Source: Williamsia phyllosphaerae
Lineage (GTDB): Bacteria > Actinomycetota > Actinomycetes > Mycobacteriales > Mycobacteriaceae
Reading direction: 5' to 3'
Length of the DNA: 64,000 nucleotides
NCBI RefSeq assembly: GCF_014635305.1
Contig: NZ_BMCS01000001.1
Coordinates: 434,001 to 498,000 of the forward strand
Made by a program: the position numbers and the translations under genes. Below are positions 8,686 to 16,522 of this stretch, one piece after another (within the stretch, counting starts at the first letter, position 1; each line of letters opens with the position of its first letter). A model generated the notes under the pieces. The model did not search any database and was not told the origin of the DNA. It saw only the letters and a program-made list of their open reading frames with translations.

Positions 8686-9567
8686 CTACGTCTTTGGCGA
8701 CAGCCGCCGGTTTCGGGACAGCAGGACGATCAGCTCGTTGATCTGGGTCTCGTCATAGATCTCACAGACGGCAACCACTACATCCGTTGGTTGGGCCTTC
8801 ACTCTGCGAAATGCCCGGGACATCACCGTCGCGGGTGTCACCGGCTCCGCCGCGACGTCAGCGGCCCTAGGGACTTCTCGGCCCGCTCCTCGGCGGTCTT
8901 GCGCCTTACGCCACGCGTCAACCTGCTGGGCCAGTGGTACCTGAGCGAGTGAGCGGGCGAGGCGCACGGCGAGCTCGCCATTGCGCAACGCCTGCTGCAG
9001 CTCGGGCGCGAGCTTGAGCAGCGCACGTCGTTGGGAGATCCAACCTGAACTGCGACCGAGTCGTTCAGCCGCCGCCGTGGCGCTGCCGGTCTCAGCGACA
9101 AGGAGTTCGACGGCGTGAGCTTCCTCCAGGACGTCGAAGTCTTGGCGGTCGATGTTCTCCACGATCGCCGCCCACAGAATTGACTGCCTGTCGTGTGCGA
9201 GGGAGTCGCGGATGACGACATCCATTCCAGCCCGTTGGTAGTGGTGGCACGCTGCGAGGCGGCGGCAGCCGTTGACGACCACCCACCGTGCGGCACCCAA
9301 CTGCGCCGCATCCTCGGGCCACAGAGCTAGCCACGCCGCACGCGTCACGACGGTGCCTGGTTGGAGTTGCCGTTCGGCGATGGTGGCGAGGTCCTCGAGG
9401 TTGCCCACCTCGCCGCGCGGGTTACGCGGGTTCGCCACCAACTGTCCGAGGGGCACGTTCGCCCGAAACACCCCATCCGAGTTTGTGGGTGCATCGACGG
9501 TCGAGCTGTCCCCCACCGACCCGGCTAGGTCCGCGAGGTCGACACGCCCACCCCGCCCGCCGACCAC
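8686..9567 (-). CDS. parB: ParB-family partition protein, copy A
   Basis: A 293-residue ParB/Spo0J-type protein. ANPRNP lies at 45-50. A variant of the CTP-binding arginine box, GCRRLAA, is at 100-106. ENIDRQDFDVLEEA is at 137-150, and a helix-turn-helix (GSATAAAERLGRSSGWISQR) at 161-180. The C-terminal 60 residues should form the dimerisation region. The GTG start overlaps the parA stop by one base (TAGTG), so the two are translationally coupled. Family members load on a parS site and stimulate ParA ATPase. This gene closes the conserved right-end module of unit A; homologues are at 22111 and 34491. Confidence 0.88.
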   Translation of the reverse strand: MVGGRGGRVDLADLAGSVGDSSTVDAPTNSDGVFRANVPLGQLVANPRNPRGEVGNLEDLATIAERQLQPGTVVTRAAWLALWPEDAAQLGAARWVVVNGCRRLAACHHYQRAGMDVVIRDSLAHDRQSILWAAIVENIDRQDFDVLEEAHAVELLVAETGSATAAAERLGRSSGWISQRRALLKLAPELQQALRNGELAVRLARSLAQVPLAQQVDAWRKAQDRRGAGREVPRAADVAAEPVTPATVMSRAFRRVKAQPTDVVVAVCEIYDETQINELIVLLSRNRRLSPKT

Positions 9568-10262
9568 TACTTAGCCCCCACTTCGAGTTCGAGGCACAGC
9601 CGCTGCACGTCTTCACGCGCTTGCAGCGCGACCCGGCTGGAGCCGTATTCGGTGACGACGCGCCCTTCGGCTGCGGCGCGGGCATGGACTTTGTAGTGGC
9701 GGACCACGGTGCGCGCCAACGGCCATCCACGCGACCGGACGAACGCCTGCGTCTGTTCAAGATCTGAGCGCCCGTCTCGTGGATCCCAGTCGTTGATGAC
9801 AACGACGTATGGGATGCCCAACGGTTCGATGACCTTAGTGATCGTGCGTGCGGTCGGATCGAACGCCAACGGCTCCGGAACGATCGGCACGATCACCAAA
9901 TCCGCCGACCCCAGGACGGCATCGAGGGCGTAGCCGGTGCCACCGTTGTCCGTCGCACCCGGGGTGTCACCAATCCATCCGGGGGTGTCGACGATGACGT
10001 GATCGATACCCGGCAAGTGCCGGAGCCGGCCCAACATCCCGACATCGTCGTGGGCTTGGGCGATCCGGAACGGTAGATCGGCAACCCGATCGGCCCACCA
10101 CACCGCAGATCCCTGCGGGTCAATCGACACCGCCAACACCGGCGACACGCCTCGCTCCCCTGCCGGGTCGGTGAGAACGTCGGCCTTCACCGCGGCGAGG
10201 TTCATCGCCAACGTCGACTTGCCCACCCCACCCTTTTGATTCATCACCACATGCACACCCAT
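9567..10262 (-). CDS. parA: ParA-family partition ATPase, copy A
   Basis: A 231-residue ParA/MinD-type ATPase. The deviant Walker A motif KGGVGKST is at residues 10-17, a switch segment SIDPQGSA near 46-53, and the Walker B region VIVDTPGW at 89-96. Such ATPases bind DNA non-specifically and move ParB-bound DNA. There is no N-terminal HTH, so it is the short type; autoregulation would then need ParB or another factor. The palindrome 61 bp upstream (10323-10338) is a candidate operator or parS. The other two copies in the window are almost identical in sequence. Confidence 0.9.
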   Translation of the reverse strand: MGVHVVMNQKGGVGKSTLAMNLAAVKADVLTDPAGERGVSPVLAVSIDPQGSAVWWADRVADLPFRIAQAHDDVGMLGRLRHLPGIDHVIVDTPGWIGDTPGATDNGGTGYALDAVLGSADLVIVPIVPEPLAFDPTARTITKVIEPLGIPYVVVINDWDPRDGRSDLEQTQAFVRSRGWPLARTVVRHYKVHARAAAEGRVVTEYGSSRVALQAREDVQRLCLELEVGAK

Positions 10263-10322
10263 GCCAACCGCCCTTCGTAGCGTCCGTCAGTGTTTGCCAA
10301 TCCCGACGCGTGAGGCGCCGGT

Positions 10323-10338
10323 GTTTACCGCGGTAAAC
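10323..10338. promoter_or_regulatory. Perfect 16-bp palindrome upstream of parA, copy A
   Basis: GTTTACCGCGGTAAAC is a perfect 16-bp palindrome starting 61 bp upstream of the parA ATG. The same 16 bases occur at 23733-23748 and 36099-36114 at the same distance from their parA genes. It is the best candidate for the ParB-binding centromere and/or parAB operator. Confidence 0.75.
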
Positions 10339-10380
10339 CGCGCCGTCCGGCGGGCCTCGGGCGGACATCGCGCACGACCA

Positions 10381-10401
10381 GACATCGATCGAATACGGTT
10401 G
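10381..10401. promoter_or_regulatory. Conserved block upstream of parA, copy A
   Basis: A 21-bp block ending TCGATCGAATACGGTTG begins exactly 43 bp from the end of the palindrome in all three modules, although the DNA between is not conserved. It could carry the parAB promoter or a second protein-binding site; TACGGT fits a plus-strand -10 hexamer, so direction is unresolved. Confidence 0.5.
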
Positions 10402-10576
10402 ATGTGTGGAGCATTTGGACAGCCTGCCAGCTCGAGGTGGGGAAACCCCGCCAGTCCGCAGACAGTCCGCAGCAGCACCGAAACCAGCTCTCACTGGCAA
10501 ACACCCACAACGCCGCTCACCAGCGGAAACAGTGAATCCTCAACTGCGTCAACAACAACAAACTCCCAGGTGCGCT

Positions 10577-10621
10577 CGTTCGGGACGAAGAGGTCGTGGG
10601 TTCGAATCCCGCCACCCCGAC
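10577..10621 (+). other. tRNA-Pro(CGG) 3' fragment, att core copy A
   Basis: A 45-bp segment from the anticodon loop (TTCGGGA, anticodon CGG) through the T-arm (GGGTTCGAATCCC) to the acceptor 3' strand (CACCCCGAC). No 5' half of a tRNA precedes it, and the upstream bases do not pair properly with the anticodon stem, so it is not a functional tRNA. It is the displaced 3' end expected when an element inserts in a tRNA gene. The intact gene should lie left of the window. Confidence 0.8.
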
Positions 10622-10644
10622 GTGTTGGTTGAGACACAGAAGAG

Positions 10645-10673
10645 GCCCTGACCAGGGGAAACCCGGTCAGGGC
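10645..10673 (+). terminator. Intrinsic terminator after tRNA fragment, copy A
   Basis: A 9-bp stem (GCCCTGACC / GGTCAGGGC) with an 11-base loop, followed by TTCCTCGTTT. It is repeated after the other two tRNA fragments, so the tRNA-like end was copied together with its terminator. Confidence 0.8.
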
Positions 10674-10740
10674 TTCCTCGTTTCCGGGGTCGTGTCGAGT
10701 TGTCGCCAGTCCGCACAGTCCGCAGGAGAAAGCTCCGGCC

Positions 10741-11323
10741 GCATTTCAGCGCCATCTCTACGCGCAGCGAGCGGTTGGTCGGGTTGGCCCCGTGTTGAAC
10801 AGCATTGACGGCGTGTGCATACAGACCCGTGACTGCTGTGCATTCTTCGCGTCCACCTAAGAGGTCACCTAGCGTCGAAGGACCGCACGCAAGCGGCATC
10901 CTCTGACCAAAGACCCGCAGTCCTACAGTGTGGTCCAAGTTTCAACCTCGTCACTACGAGTAGACGTGCTGTGCCTGCGCTGGCCCGCAACACCGTCCAA
11001 CCCCCGGCCGCGACGGGTCTTAGATGCCCGGGCGACCTCCATGCGCGCTGTCTGGCACCTATGGCACCTATGGGCAGTATCGCGGGATACTTCGTCAGCC
11101 CTACCTGATCAACCGCAGTAGGCCACTTGATGGATTGGCTCGCGGGCGACCGCCCCCAACGGGGGACTGGCGGACGACAGCCGGGGTTGGGTCGGTCACG
11201 ACGAGCGTGGCCAGAGCGCCGCATCGGCGGCGATACCGCGCTCGCCCTTATCGGCGGGGAAACCCCACCGGGAGCGGGTGTTTGAAACGCACGACTGCCG
11301 GTGGTGGGCGGGGTCGGTGAGGG
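10741..11323. other. Left end of unit B, no gene recognised
   Basis: About 580 bp between the junction and the stop of the IclR gene. The first 130 bp or so are recognisably similar to the start of unit C (24141-24285), for example GTTGAACAGCATTGA against GTTGAGCAACATTGA, so these are related element ends. The rest shows only a short direct duplication (CCTATGGCA, near 11058). No coding region is supported. Confidence 0.5.
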
Positions 11324-12142
11324 TCAGGCGGTGGAACGGTGCGGTTGCACGCGCTCGATCGGCCGTGACTGCCACTGCGCCCAATCGGCGCTGATCTGTG
11401 CCGCGGTCTCCTGCAGCAGTGGCAGATACCTGCCGGTCAGGGTTTCCAGCGAGGTCTCCGCCGAGTGCACGGTGACGTTCATCGCGGCGCGCACGACTCC
11501 GCCGCCGTCGGCGACGGGAACGGCAATCGACCGGACGCCGGGGGCGAGTTCGTTGTCGGCCACCGCCCACCCTTGATCGCGGACCTCGGCGAGGGTCGCG
11601 GCGAGGTCGGGTTCAGTGATCGCCGGTGCCGGCAGTCCTGAGCGAGTCCGCTCAGACAGCGCGGTGAGGACCTCGTCGAAGTCCAGGGCGGCGAGGAGGA
11701 CTTTGCCCTGGGAGGTGACCATGGCCGGGAATCGGGTGCCGATCTCCACCCGTAGCGCGATCAGCTTGGGCACGGCCACCCGGGAGACGTAGACGATGTC
11801 AGATCCGTCGAGCTGCGACATCGACGACGATTCACCGGTGCGGGCGACCAGGTCGTGCAGGTGCGGGCGGGCGATGTCCCACAGCCCCAGTGATCCGACG
11901 TAGGCCATGCCGAGTTCGAGAACTCGGGGGGTCAGCGTGTAGGCGCCGGCGTCGTCGGAGCGGACGTAGCCCAGCTCCTCGAGGGTCAGCAGGATCCGTC
12001 GGGCGGTCGGTCGCGCCAGGTCAGCTGCGGTGGCGACGTCGCTGAGCCGCATCGTGGGCTGGGCGGGGGAAAACGACCGGAGCACATGCAGTCCCCGGGC
12101 GAGTGCCTCGATGAAATCGGGCCCGCTGCCTCGTTGCGCCAT
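11324..12142 (-). CDS. IclR-family transcriptional regulator
   Basis: A 272-residue IclR-type regulator. The N-terminal winged HTH has FIEALARGLHVLRSFS, then LSDVATAADLARPTARRILLTLEELGYV. The C-terminal effector-binding domain contains TRFPAMVTSQGKVLLAAL and APGVRSIAVPV. The PcaR/PobR-like branch controls aromatic-acid pathways. It is transcribed away from the ring-hydroxylase operon at 12406, and a perfect inverted repeat in the shared 263-bp promoter region (12290-12308) is its likely operator. It probably responds to the aromatic substrate or a pathway intermediate. Confidence 0.88.
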   Translation of the reverse strand: MAQRGSGPDFIEALARGLHVLRSFSPAQPTMRLSDVATAADLARPTARRILLTLEELGYVRSDDAGAYTLTPRVLELGMAYVGSLGLWDIARPHLHDLVARTGESSSMSQLDGSDIVYVSRVAVPKLIALRVEIGTRFPAMVTSQGKVLLAALDFDEVLTALSERTRSGLPAPAITEPDLAATLAEVRDQGWAVADNELAPGVRSIAVPVADGGGVVRAAMNVTVHSAETSLETLTGRYLPLLQETAAQISADWAQWQSRPIERVQPHRSTA

Positions 12143-12289
12143 CTTTCCTCCTGCTGCGTAGTGCCCTGCCCATTATTCGCCCACCGCTGCTCTCACCTGC
12201 GCGGTGACCCCGGGCACGAGCCGCGGTCGACTATGACGCTTGACACATGCCGCTGCAGGTTGCACTCTGGACGCTACAGGAACGGACGG

Positions 12290-12308
12290 GTGTCCGCCAG
12301 GCGGACAC
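12290..12308. promoter_or_regulatory. Inverted-repeat operator candidate for the IclR protein
   Basis: GTGTCCGCC-A-GGCGGACAC is a perfect 9-bp inverted repeat with a one-base centre, lying 98 bp upstream of the monooxygenase start and 148 bp from the IclR start. IclR-family operators are short palindromes of this type in divergent promoter regions. Confidence 0.65.
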
Positions 12309-12405
12309 GCCGGGTGTGGTGGTCAAAGTTCTTGGCAGCGCCACGGAGCGGTTACGGATGGTCCCGTGACGCCCGATTCGATGGAAGTCATGAAAGGACC
12401 TGCAC

Positions 12406-14004
12406 ATGGATACCTACGACGTCGTAGTTATTGGTTTCGGACCGGTCGGTCAGATGGCCAGCGCTCAACTGGGTCAGGCGGGGCATTCGGTTGCCGCGTT
12501 CGAGGCCCACCCGAAGCTCTATGGCATGTCGCGGGCCGGGCACATGGACGACGAGATCGTGCGCACGCTGCAGAAGATCGGTGCTGCCGACGAGTTCAAG
12601 AGCGATGCGGTGGCGTGGGAGAACTACGACATGCGCACCAAGGCGTTCGACGGTGAGCTGCTGTTGCGCCTGGACTGGTCGCAGATCGGGCCGCACGGTC
12701 ACCGCGGGCACTGGATCTTCTACCAAAACTTCCTCGAGCTGGCGATGCACCGTCAGGTGATGGAGACCGGCAACGTCACGGTCACCATGTCCACCCGAGC
12801 GCTGTCGTTCACCCAGGACGATGACGGTGTCACCGTCACCCTGGAAAACCGCGACACCGGCAAGCAGTTCGACGTCCGCGCGAAGTACCTGATCGCCGCC
12901 GACGGCGCGAACAGCCCGATCCGCGAGGCCCTGGGCATCAAGACCTGGGTCGGCAACTGCGACTACGAGCAGCTCGTCGTCGACTGCAAGGAAAAGCACA
13001 AGCTCAACTTCGACTTCGACAACGGCCAGTTCGCCGACGCCAGCCGCCCGGGGTGTCTGTTCCAGCTCGGCGCGCACCACCACCGCTGGGAGTGGACGCT
13101 GCTGCCCCACGAAACCCCCGAGGACTTCACCGAGGAGCGGGTCTGGGAGCTACTCAAGCCGTGGGTGGGGCCCGACGACGTGGAGATCCTGCGCCGACCG
13201 GTCTACCGGTTCCGTGAGGTCGTCGCCGAGCACTGGCAGGACCGGCGCGTGCTGCTCGCCGGCGACGCCGCGCACGTGTTGTGGCCGTTCGCCGGTGAGG
13301 GAATGTGCAACGGCATCCGCGACGCCTCGGCGCTGGTGTGGCGTCTGGATCTGATCCTCAAGGGACAGGCCTCCCCGCAGATCCTCGAGAGCTACACCGC
13401 GGACCGCAAACCCAACTTCATCGGCTGGATGAACCTGTCCCGCGAGATCGGGTTGCCGTGTGTGATCACCGATCCCGAGATCGCGGCGATGCGCGATCAG
13501 GGCATGAAGGCCGCACTCACAGATCCCTCGCTGATCCCGCCGCTGCCCGAGATCCCCGGCCCGACCGCGTTCGTTCGGGCCGAAGACCCCATGGCCGGCG
13601 GCATCGGCCACCAGGGAGTCGTCACCGTCGACGGCACGACCGGACTGTTCGACGACGTCGTCGGCGGCGGGTGGGTGCTGTTGACCCGCTCGGCCGAGAC
13701 CACCACCGCACTCAGTGCCGCCCAGACCGATCTCGTCGACCGCCTCGGGATCACGATCGCCCACGTCGGCCCGGACGGGTCGGGGGCGCCGATCATCGAC
13801 GCCGAGGGCACCTACGCCGCATGGCTCGACTCGATCGGCGCGCAGACTGTCTTGCTGCGCCCTGACTTCTGGGTCTTCGGTGGCGTCGCCGACGCCAGCG
13901 AGAGCGGTGCGCTGCTCGACTCGCTGGCCGATGGTCTGGCCGGGCGTTTCCCGGCCCCGGCGCGGGTGCCGCAGCCTGACGCGGTCGCCACGGCGTCGGT
14001 GTGA
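12406..14004 (+). CDS. FAD-dependent aromatic ring hydroxylase (MhpA-like)
   Basis: A 532-residue class A flavoprotein monooxygenase. The FAD GFGPVG motif is at residues 10-15, the DG motif (AADGANSPIR) near 165-174, and the GDAAH ribose-binding motif near 286-290, followed by a C-terminal thioredoxin-like domain. Close relatives such as MhpA hydroxylate phenolic acids with NAD(P)H and O2. The ATG follows GAAAGGACC. It opens the catabolic operon, and its stop overlaps the next start (GTGA). It probably makes the di- or trihydroxylated ring cleaved later by the LigAB-type dioxygenase. Confidence 0.85.
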   Translation: MDTYDVVVIGFGPVGQMASAQLGQAGHSVAAFEAHPKLYGMSRAGHMDDEIVRTLQKIGAADEFKSDAVAWENYDMRTKAFDGELLLRLDWSQIGPHGHRGHWIFYQNFLELAMHRQVMETGNVTVTMSTRALSFTQDDDGVTVTLENRDTGKQFDVRAKYLIAADGANSPIREALGIKTWVGNCDYEQLVVDCKEKHKLNFDFDNGQFADASRPGCLFQLGAHHHRWEWTLLPHETPEDFTEERVWELLKPWVGPDDVEILRRPVYRFREVVAEHWQDRRVLLAGDAAHVLWPFAGEGMCNGIRDASALVWRLDLILKGQASPQILESYTADRKPNFIGWMNLSREIGLPCVITDPEIAAMRDQGMKAALTDPSLIPPLPEIPGPTAFVRAEDPMAGGIGHQGVVTVDGTTGLFDDVVGGGWVLLTRSAETTTALSAAQTDLVDRLGITIAHVGPDGSGAPIIDAEGTYAAWLDSIGAQTVLLRPDFWVFGGVADASESGALLDSLADGLAGRFPAPARVPQPDAVATASV

Positions 14005-15116
14005 GCGTGACCGACACCGACCAGGCTGCGCCGCCGTGGCAGGCGGAGGTCGATGCCCACAAACGGGCGATGCCGCTGCAGCGGCTGCTCGGCAACGGCA
14101 TGGACTACGCCGACGTCGTCGAGATCTATGCCCTCGCTGACGCCGGCACCCCGTGGGCCGATGCCGGTGCCCGCGTCGGTGACGTCGCCGCAGACAAAGC
14201 CTCCGCAGCATTGGCCGCCGGGCACGTCGACACCGCACGCAGCTACTTCCGGTATGCCAGCGCCTGCTACCGCGTCGGGCAGGTCGTCCTGCCCGACGAC
14301 GACCCCCGTAAACGGCCGATGTATCGCAAGCTGATCGATTTCTACTGCGCCGCAGGTGATCTCGACGACCCACGCACCGAACACATCGCGATCGGTCACC
14401 GCGGCGGCTACCTCTACGGGTGGCTGCTGCGCCCGGCCGGGGTCGACAACCCGCCCACGGTGATCCTGATGGGCGGGTTCGACGGGTGGCGCGAGGAATA
14501 CCACGTCGGCGCGACATATCTGCTGGCACGCGGTATCGCGGTCCTGCTCGTCGACGGGCCCGGCCAGGGCGAGACCCGGCTGTTCGGTGGGCTGCACATG
14601 ACTGCCGAGGTGCACACCGCGTTCTCGGCGATGGTCGATTACCTCGTCGCCGACGAAAGGTTGAGTGACACCGTCGGTATCTGGGGCAACAGCATGGGCG
14701 GCTACCTCGCCGCCCTGACCGCCGCGCGCGACGGCCGGATCGCGGCGTGCATGGTCAACGGCGGCACCATCCGCCCGGCCGAGATCCTCGACCGGTTCCG
14801 ACGGTTCATCAGCAAAGTCCAACCGCTGCTGGGCATCGACGATCCCGACGACGCCCGCACGGCCATGAACGACTACCAGCTGACCGAGACGGATCTGGCG
14901 TCGCTGCGCTGCCCGGTGCACGTCATGCACGGCACCCCCGATCAGATTTTCCTGATCAACAACGCCCGCGCGATATATGACTGGGCCGGCGCCTCGGACA
15001 AGACGTTCACCGAGTTCCCCGACGGCGATCACTGCATCTACAACCACTCACACGACAAACACACCACCACCGCCGACTGGTTCGCCGATCGGCTCACAAC
15101 CTCCAAGGAGCGATGA
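14001..15116 (+). CDS. Alpha/beta hydrolase, possibly C-C bond hydrolase
   Basis: A 371-residue alpha/beta hydrolase with a long helical N-terminal region (about 130 residues) before the core. The nucleophile motif GNSMGG is at about 229-234, and the likely catalytic His is in DGDHC near residue 343. This architecture resembles 2,6-dihydroxypseudooxynicotine hydrolase of nicotine catabolism and FrsA/DUF1100-type esterases. The GTG start overlaps the hydroxylase stop. It may cleave a side chain from the hydroxylated ring or hydrolyse a ring-cleavage product; an ordinary esterase role cannot be excluded. Confidence 0.75.
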   Translation: MSVTDTDQAAPPWQAEVDAHKRAMPLQRLLGNGMDYADVVEIYALADAGTPWADAGARVGDVAADKASAALAAGHVDTARSYFRYASACYRVGQVVLPDDDPRKRPMYRKLIDFYCAAGDLDDPRTEHIAIGHRGGYLYGWLLRPAGVDNPPTVILMGGFDGWREEYHVGATYLLARGIAVLLVDGPGQGETRLFGGLHMTAEVHTAFSAMVDYLVADERLSDTVGIWGNSMGGYLAALTAARDGRIAACMVNGGTIRPAEILDRFRRFISKVQPLLGIDDPDDARTAMNDYQLTETDLASLRCPVHVMHGTPDQIFLINNARAIYDWAGASDKTFTEFPDGDHCIYNHSHDKHTTTADWFADRLTTSKER

Positions 15117-16483
15117 CGATGAGCACCGCCGACACCCCCGTCCCCGCCGGGCGCATCCTGATCCAGGGCGCGCACCTGCTCACCCAGGACGACGCCATCG
15201 GAGACATCACCGGTGACGTCCTGATCGACGACGGCCGCATCGTCGAGGTCGGGCCGGGTCTCGACGCCACCGGCGCCACCGTCATCGACGGCACCGACCG
15301 CGCCGTGTTGCCCGGGTTCATCGACACCCACCGCCACACCTGGCAGGGCGCGATCCGTCAGGTCGGCACCGGCTGGGACTTCCCGAAGTACCGCCAACAC
15401 ATCCAGGTGACATGGGGCCCGCAGTTCACCCCCGACGACGTCTACATCGGCAACCTCGTCGGCGCCCTGGGCGCCCTCGATGCCGGCATCACCACGCTGC
15501 GCGACGAATCGCACATCCAGAACAGCCCCGAGCACACCAATTCCGCGATCTCGGCGTTGCGGGACTCCGGGATCCGCGGGGTGTTCGCATTCGGGTGGCC
15601 CTCGATCGACTCCAACAAGTGGATGCTGCGTGGGGAGGCAACCCACCCCGAAGACATCCGCCGGGTCCGCGCCGATCTCCTCGCCGACGACAACGCACTG
15701 GTCACCCTGCAGGCGATGCTGCGCGGACCGGAACTGTCGACCCTGGAGGTCACCACCAAGGACCTGCAGATGGCCCGCGATCTGGGAATCCGCTCGAGCA
15801 TGCACGTCGGAAACGGGCCCTGGGGCCCGGAGTTCCGGGGCATCGGATCCCTCGGCGAGGCCGGTCTGCTCGCCGAGGACCTGCTGTTCATCCACTGCTG
15901 CACCAGCGGCGACGACGAGTTGAAGATGCTCGCCGACAGCGGCGCCCACGCATCGGTGTCCGCGGCAGTCGAGGCAGTACTGCCCGGGCTCGGCGCCCCG
16001 GCCACCGGACGGCTCCTGGCCCATGGCATCCGCCCCAGCCTGAGCATCGACACCGAGGCCTCGGTCGCCGGCGACATGTTCAACGTGATGCGCGCCGCCC
16101 TGCTCGCCCAGAACGCCGGGGTCAGCATTGATCCCGCGTCGTATGAGTCGCTGCCGCAGTTCACCCCCGCCGACCTGTTGGCGATGGCCACCATCGAAGG
16201 TGCACGCGCCTCGGGCCTGGCCCACAAGACCGGGAGCATCACCCCCGGCAAAGACGCCGACCTGATCATGGTGCGCCTCGATGATGCGAACCTGTTGCCC
16301 TGCAACGACGTCGCCGCCTCCATCGTCGGCGCCGGGCACCCCGGCAACATCGACACCGTCTTCGTCGCCGGCGCCATCCGCAAATGGGCCGGCCGCCTCA
16401 CCGGGGTCGACACCACCGCCATCCGCCGCCACGCTGAACAGTCCCGCGATCGACTGTTCAGCTTCGACCTCGTCGACGGCTGA
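15113..16483 (+). CDS. Amidohydrolase-superfamily deaminase/hydrolase (TRZ/ATZ-like)
   Basis: A 456-residue metal-dependent hydrolase of the cytosine deaminase/AtzA-TrzN branch. The metal-binding HxH lies in FIDTHRHTWQGA (about 69-80). Other landmarks are LFIHCCTSGDDELK, the metal-Asp segment LSIDTEASVAGDMF, and the C-terminal beta-sandwich motif PGKDADLIMV. Members deaminate or dehalogenate N-heterocycles and related amidines. ATG overlaps the previous stop (ATGA). Its presence implies that the substrate of the operon contains a removable amino, imino or amide group, but this is inference. Confidence 0.82.
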   Translation: MTMSTADTPVPAGRILIQGAHLLTQDDAIGDITGDVLIDDGRIVEVGPGLDATGATVIDGTDRAVLPGFIDTHRHTWQGAIRQVGTGWDFPKYRQHIQVTWGPQFTPDDVYIGNLVGALGALDAGITTLRDESHIQNSPEHTNSAISALRDSGIRGVFAFGWPSIDSNKWMLRGEATHPEDIRRVRADLLADDNALVTLQAMLRGPELSTLEVTTKDLQMARDLGIRSSMHVGNGPWGPEFRGIGSLGEAGLLAEDLLFIHCCTSGDDELKMLADSGAHASVSAAVEAVLPGLGAPATGRLLAHGIRPSLSIDTEASVAGDMFNVMRAALLAQNAGVSIDPASYESLPQFTPADLLAMATIEGARASGLAHKTGSITPGKDADLIMVRLDDANLLPCNDVAASIVGAGHPGNIDTVFVAGAIRKWAGRLTGVDTTAIRRHAEQSRDRLFSFDLVDG

Positions 16484-16522
16484 ACCCTCTTCTGCTTCGC
16501 TGTCCGGAAAGGACCACCCCTC

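Larger units (their letters stand above)
10453..10725. repeat. Junction (att) region, copy A
   Basis: About 270 bp, strongly similar to 23863-24138 and 36229-36491. It begins with two AGTCCGCAG direct repeats (10453-10472), continues through a conserved A/C-rich stretch into a tRNA-Pro 3' fragment and a terminator, and ends with two more AGTCCGCA copies (10708-10725). A tRNA-derived core flanked by short direct repeats is the layout of a tyrosine-recombinase attachment site with arm sites. Confidence 0.75.

Noticed and set aside
10323..10338. Canonical chromosomal parS (TGTTTCACGTGAAACA)
   Set aside because: The palindrome found is GTTTACCGCGGTAAAC, which differs at the centre and flanks. 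No canonical parS was seen next to the three parAB pairs.
10577..10621. A functional tRNA-Pro gene
   Set aside because: Only the part from the anticodon loop onward is present. The bases upstream do not form the D-arm or acceptor 5' strand, and the anticodon stem is mismatched beyond the third pair.
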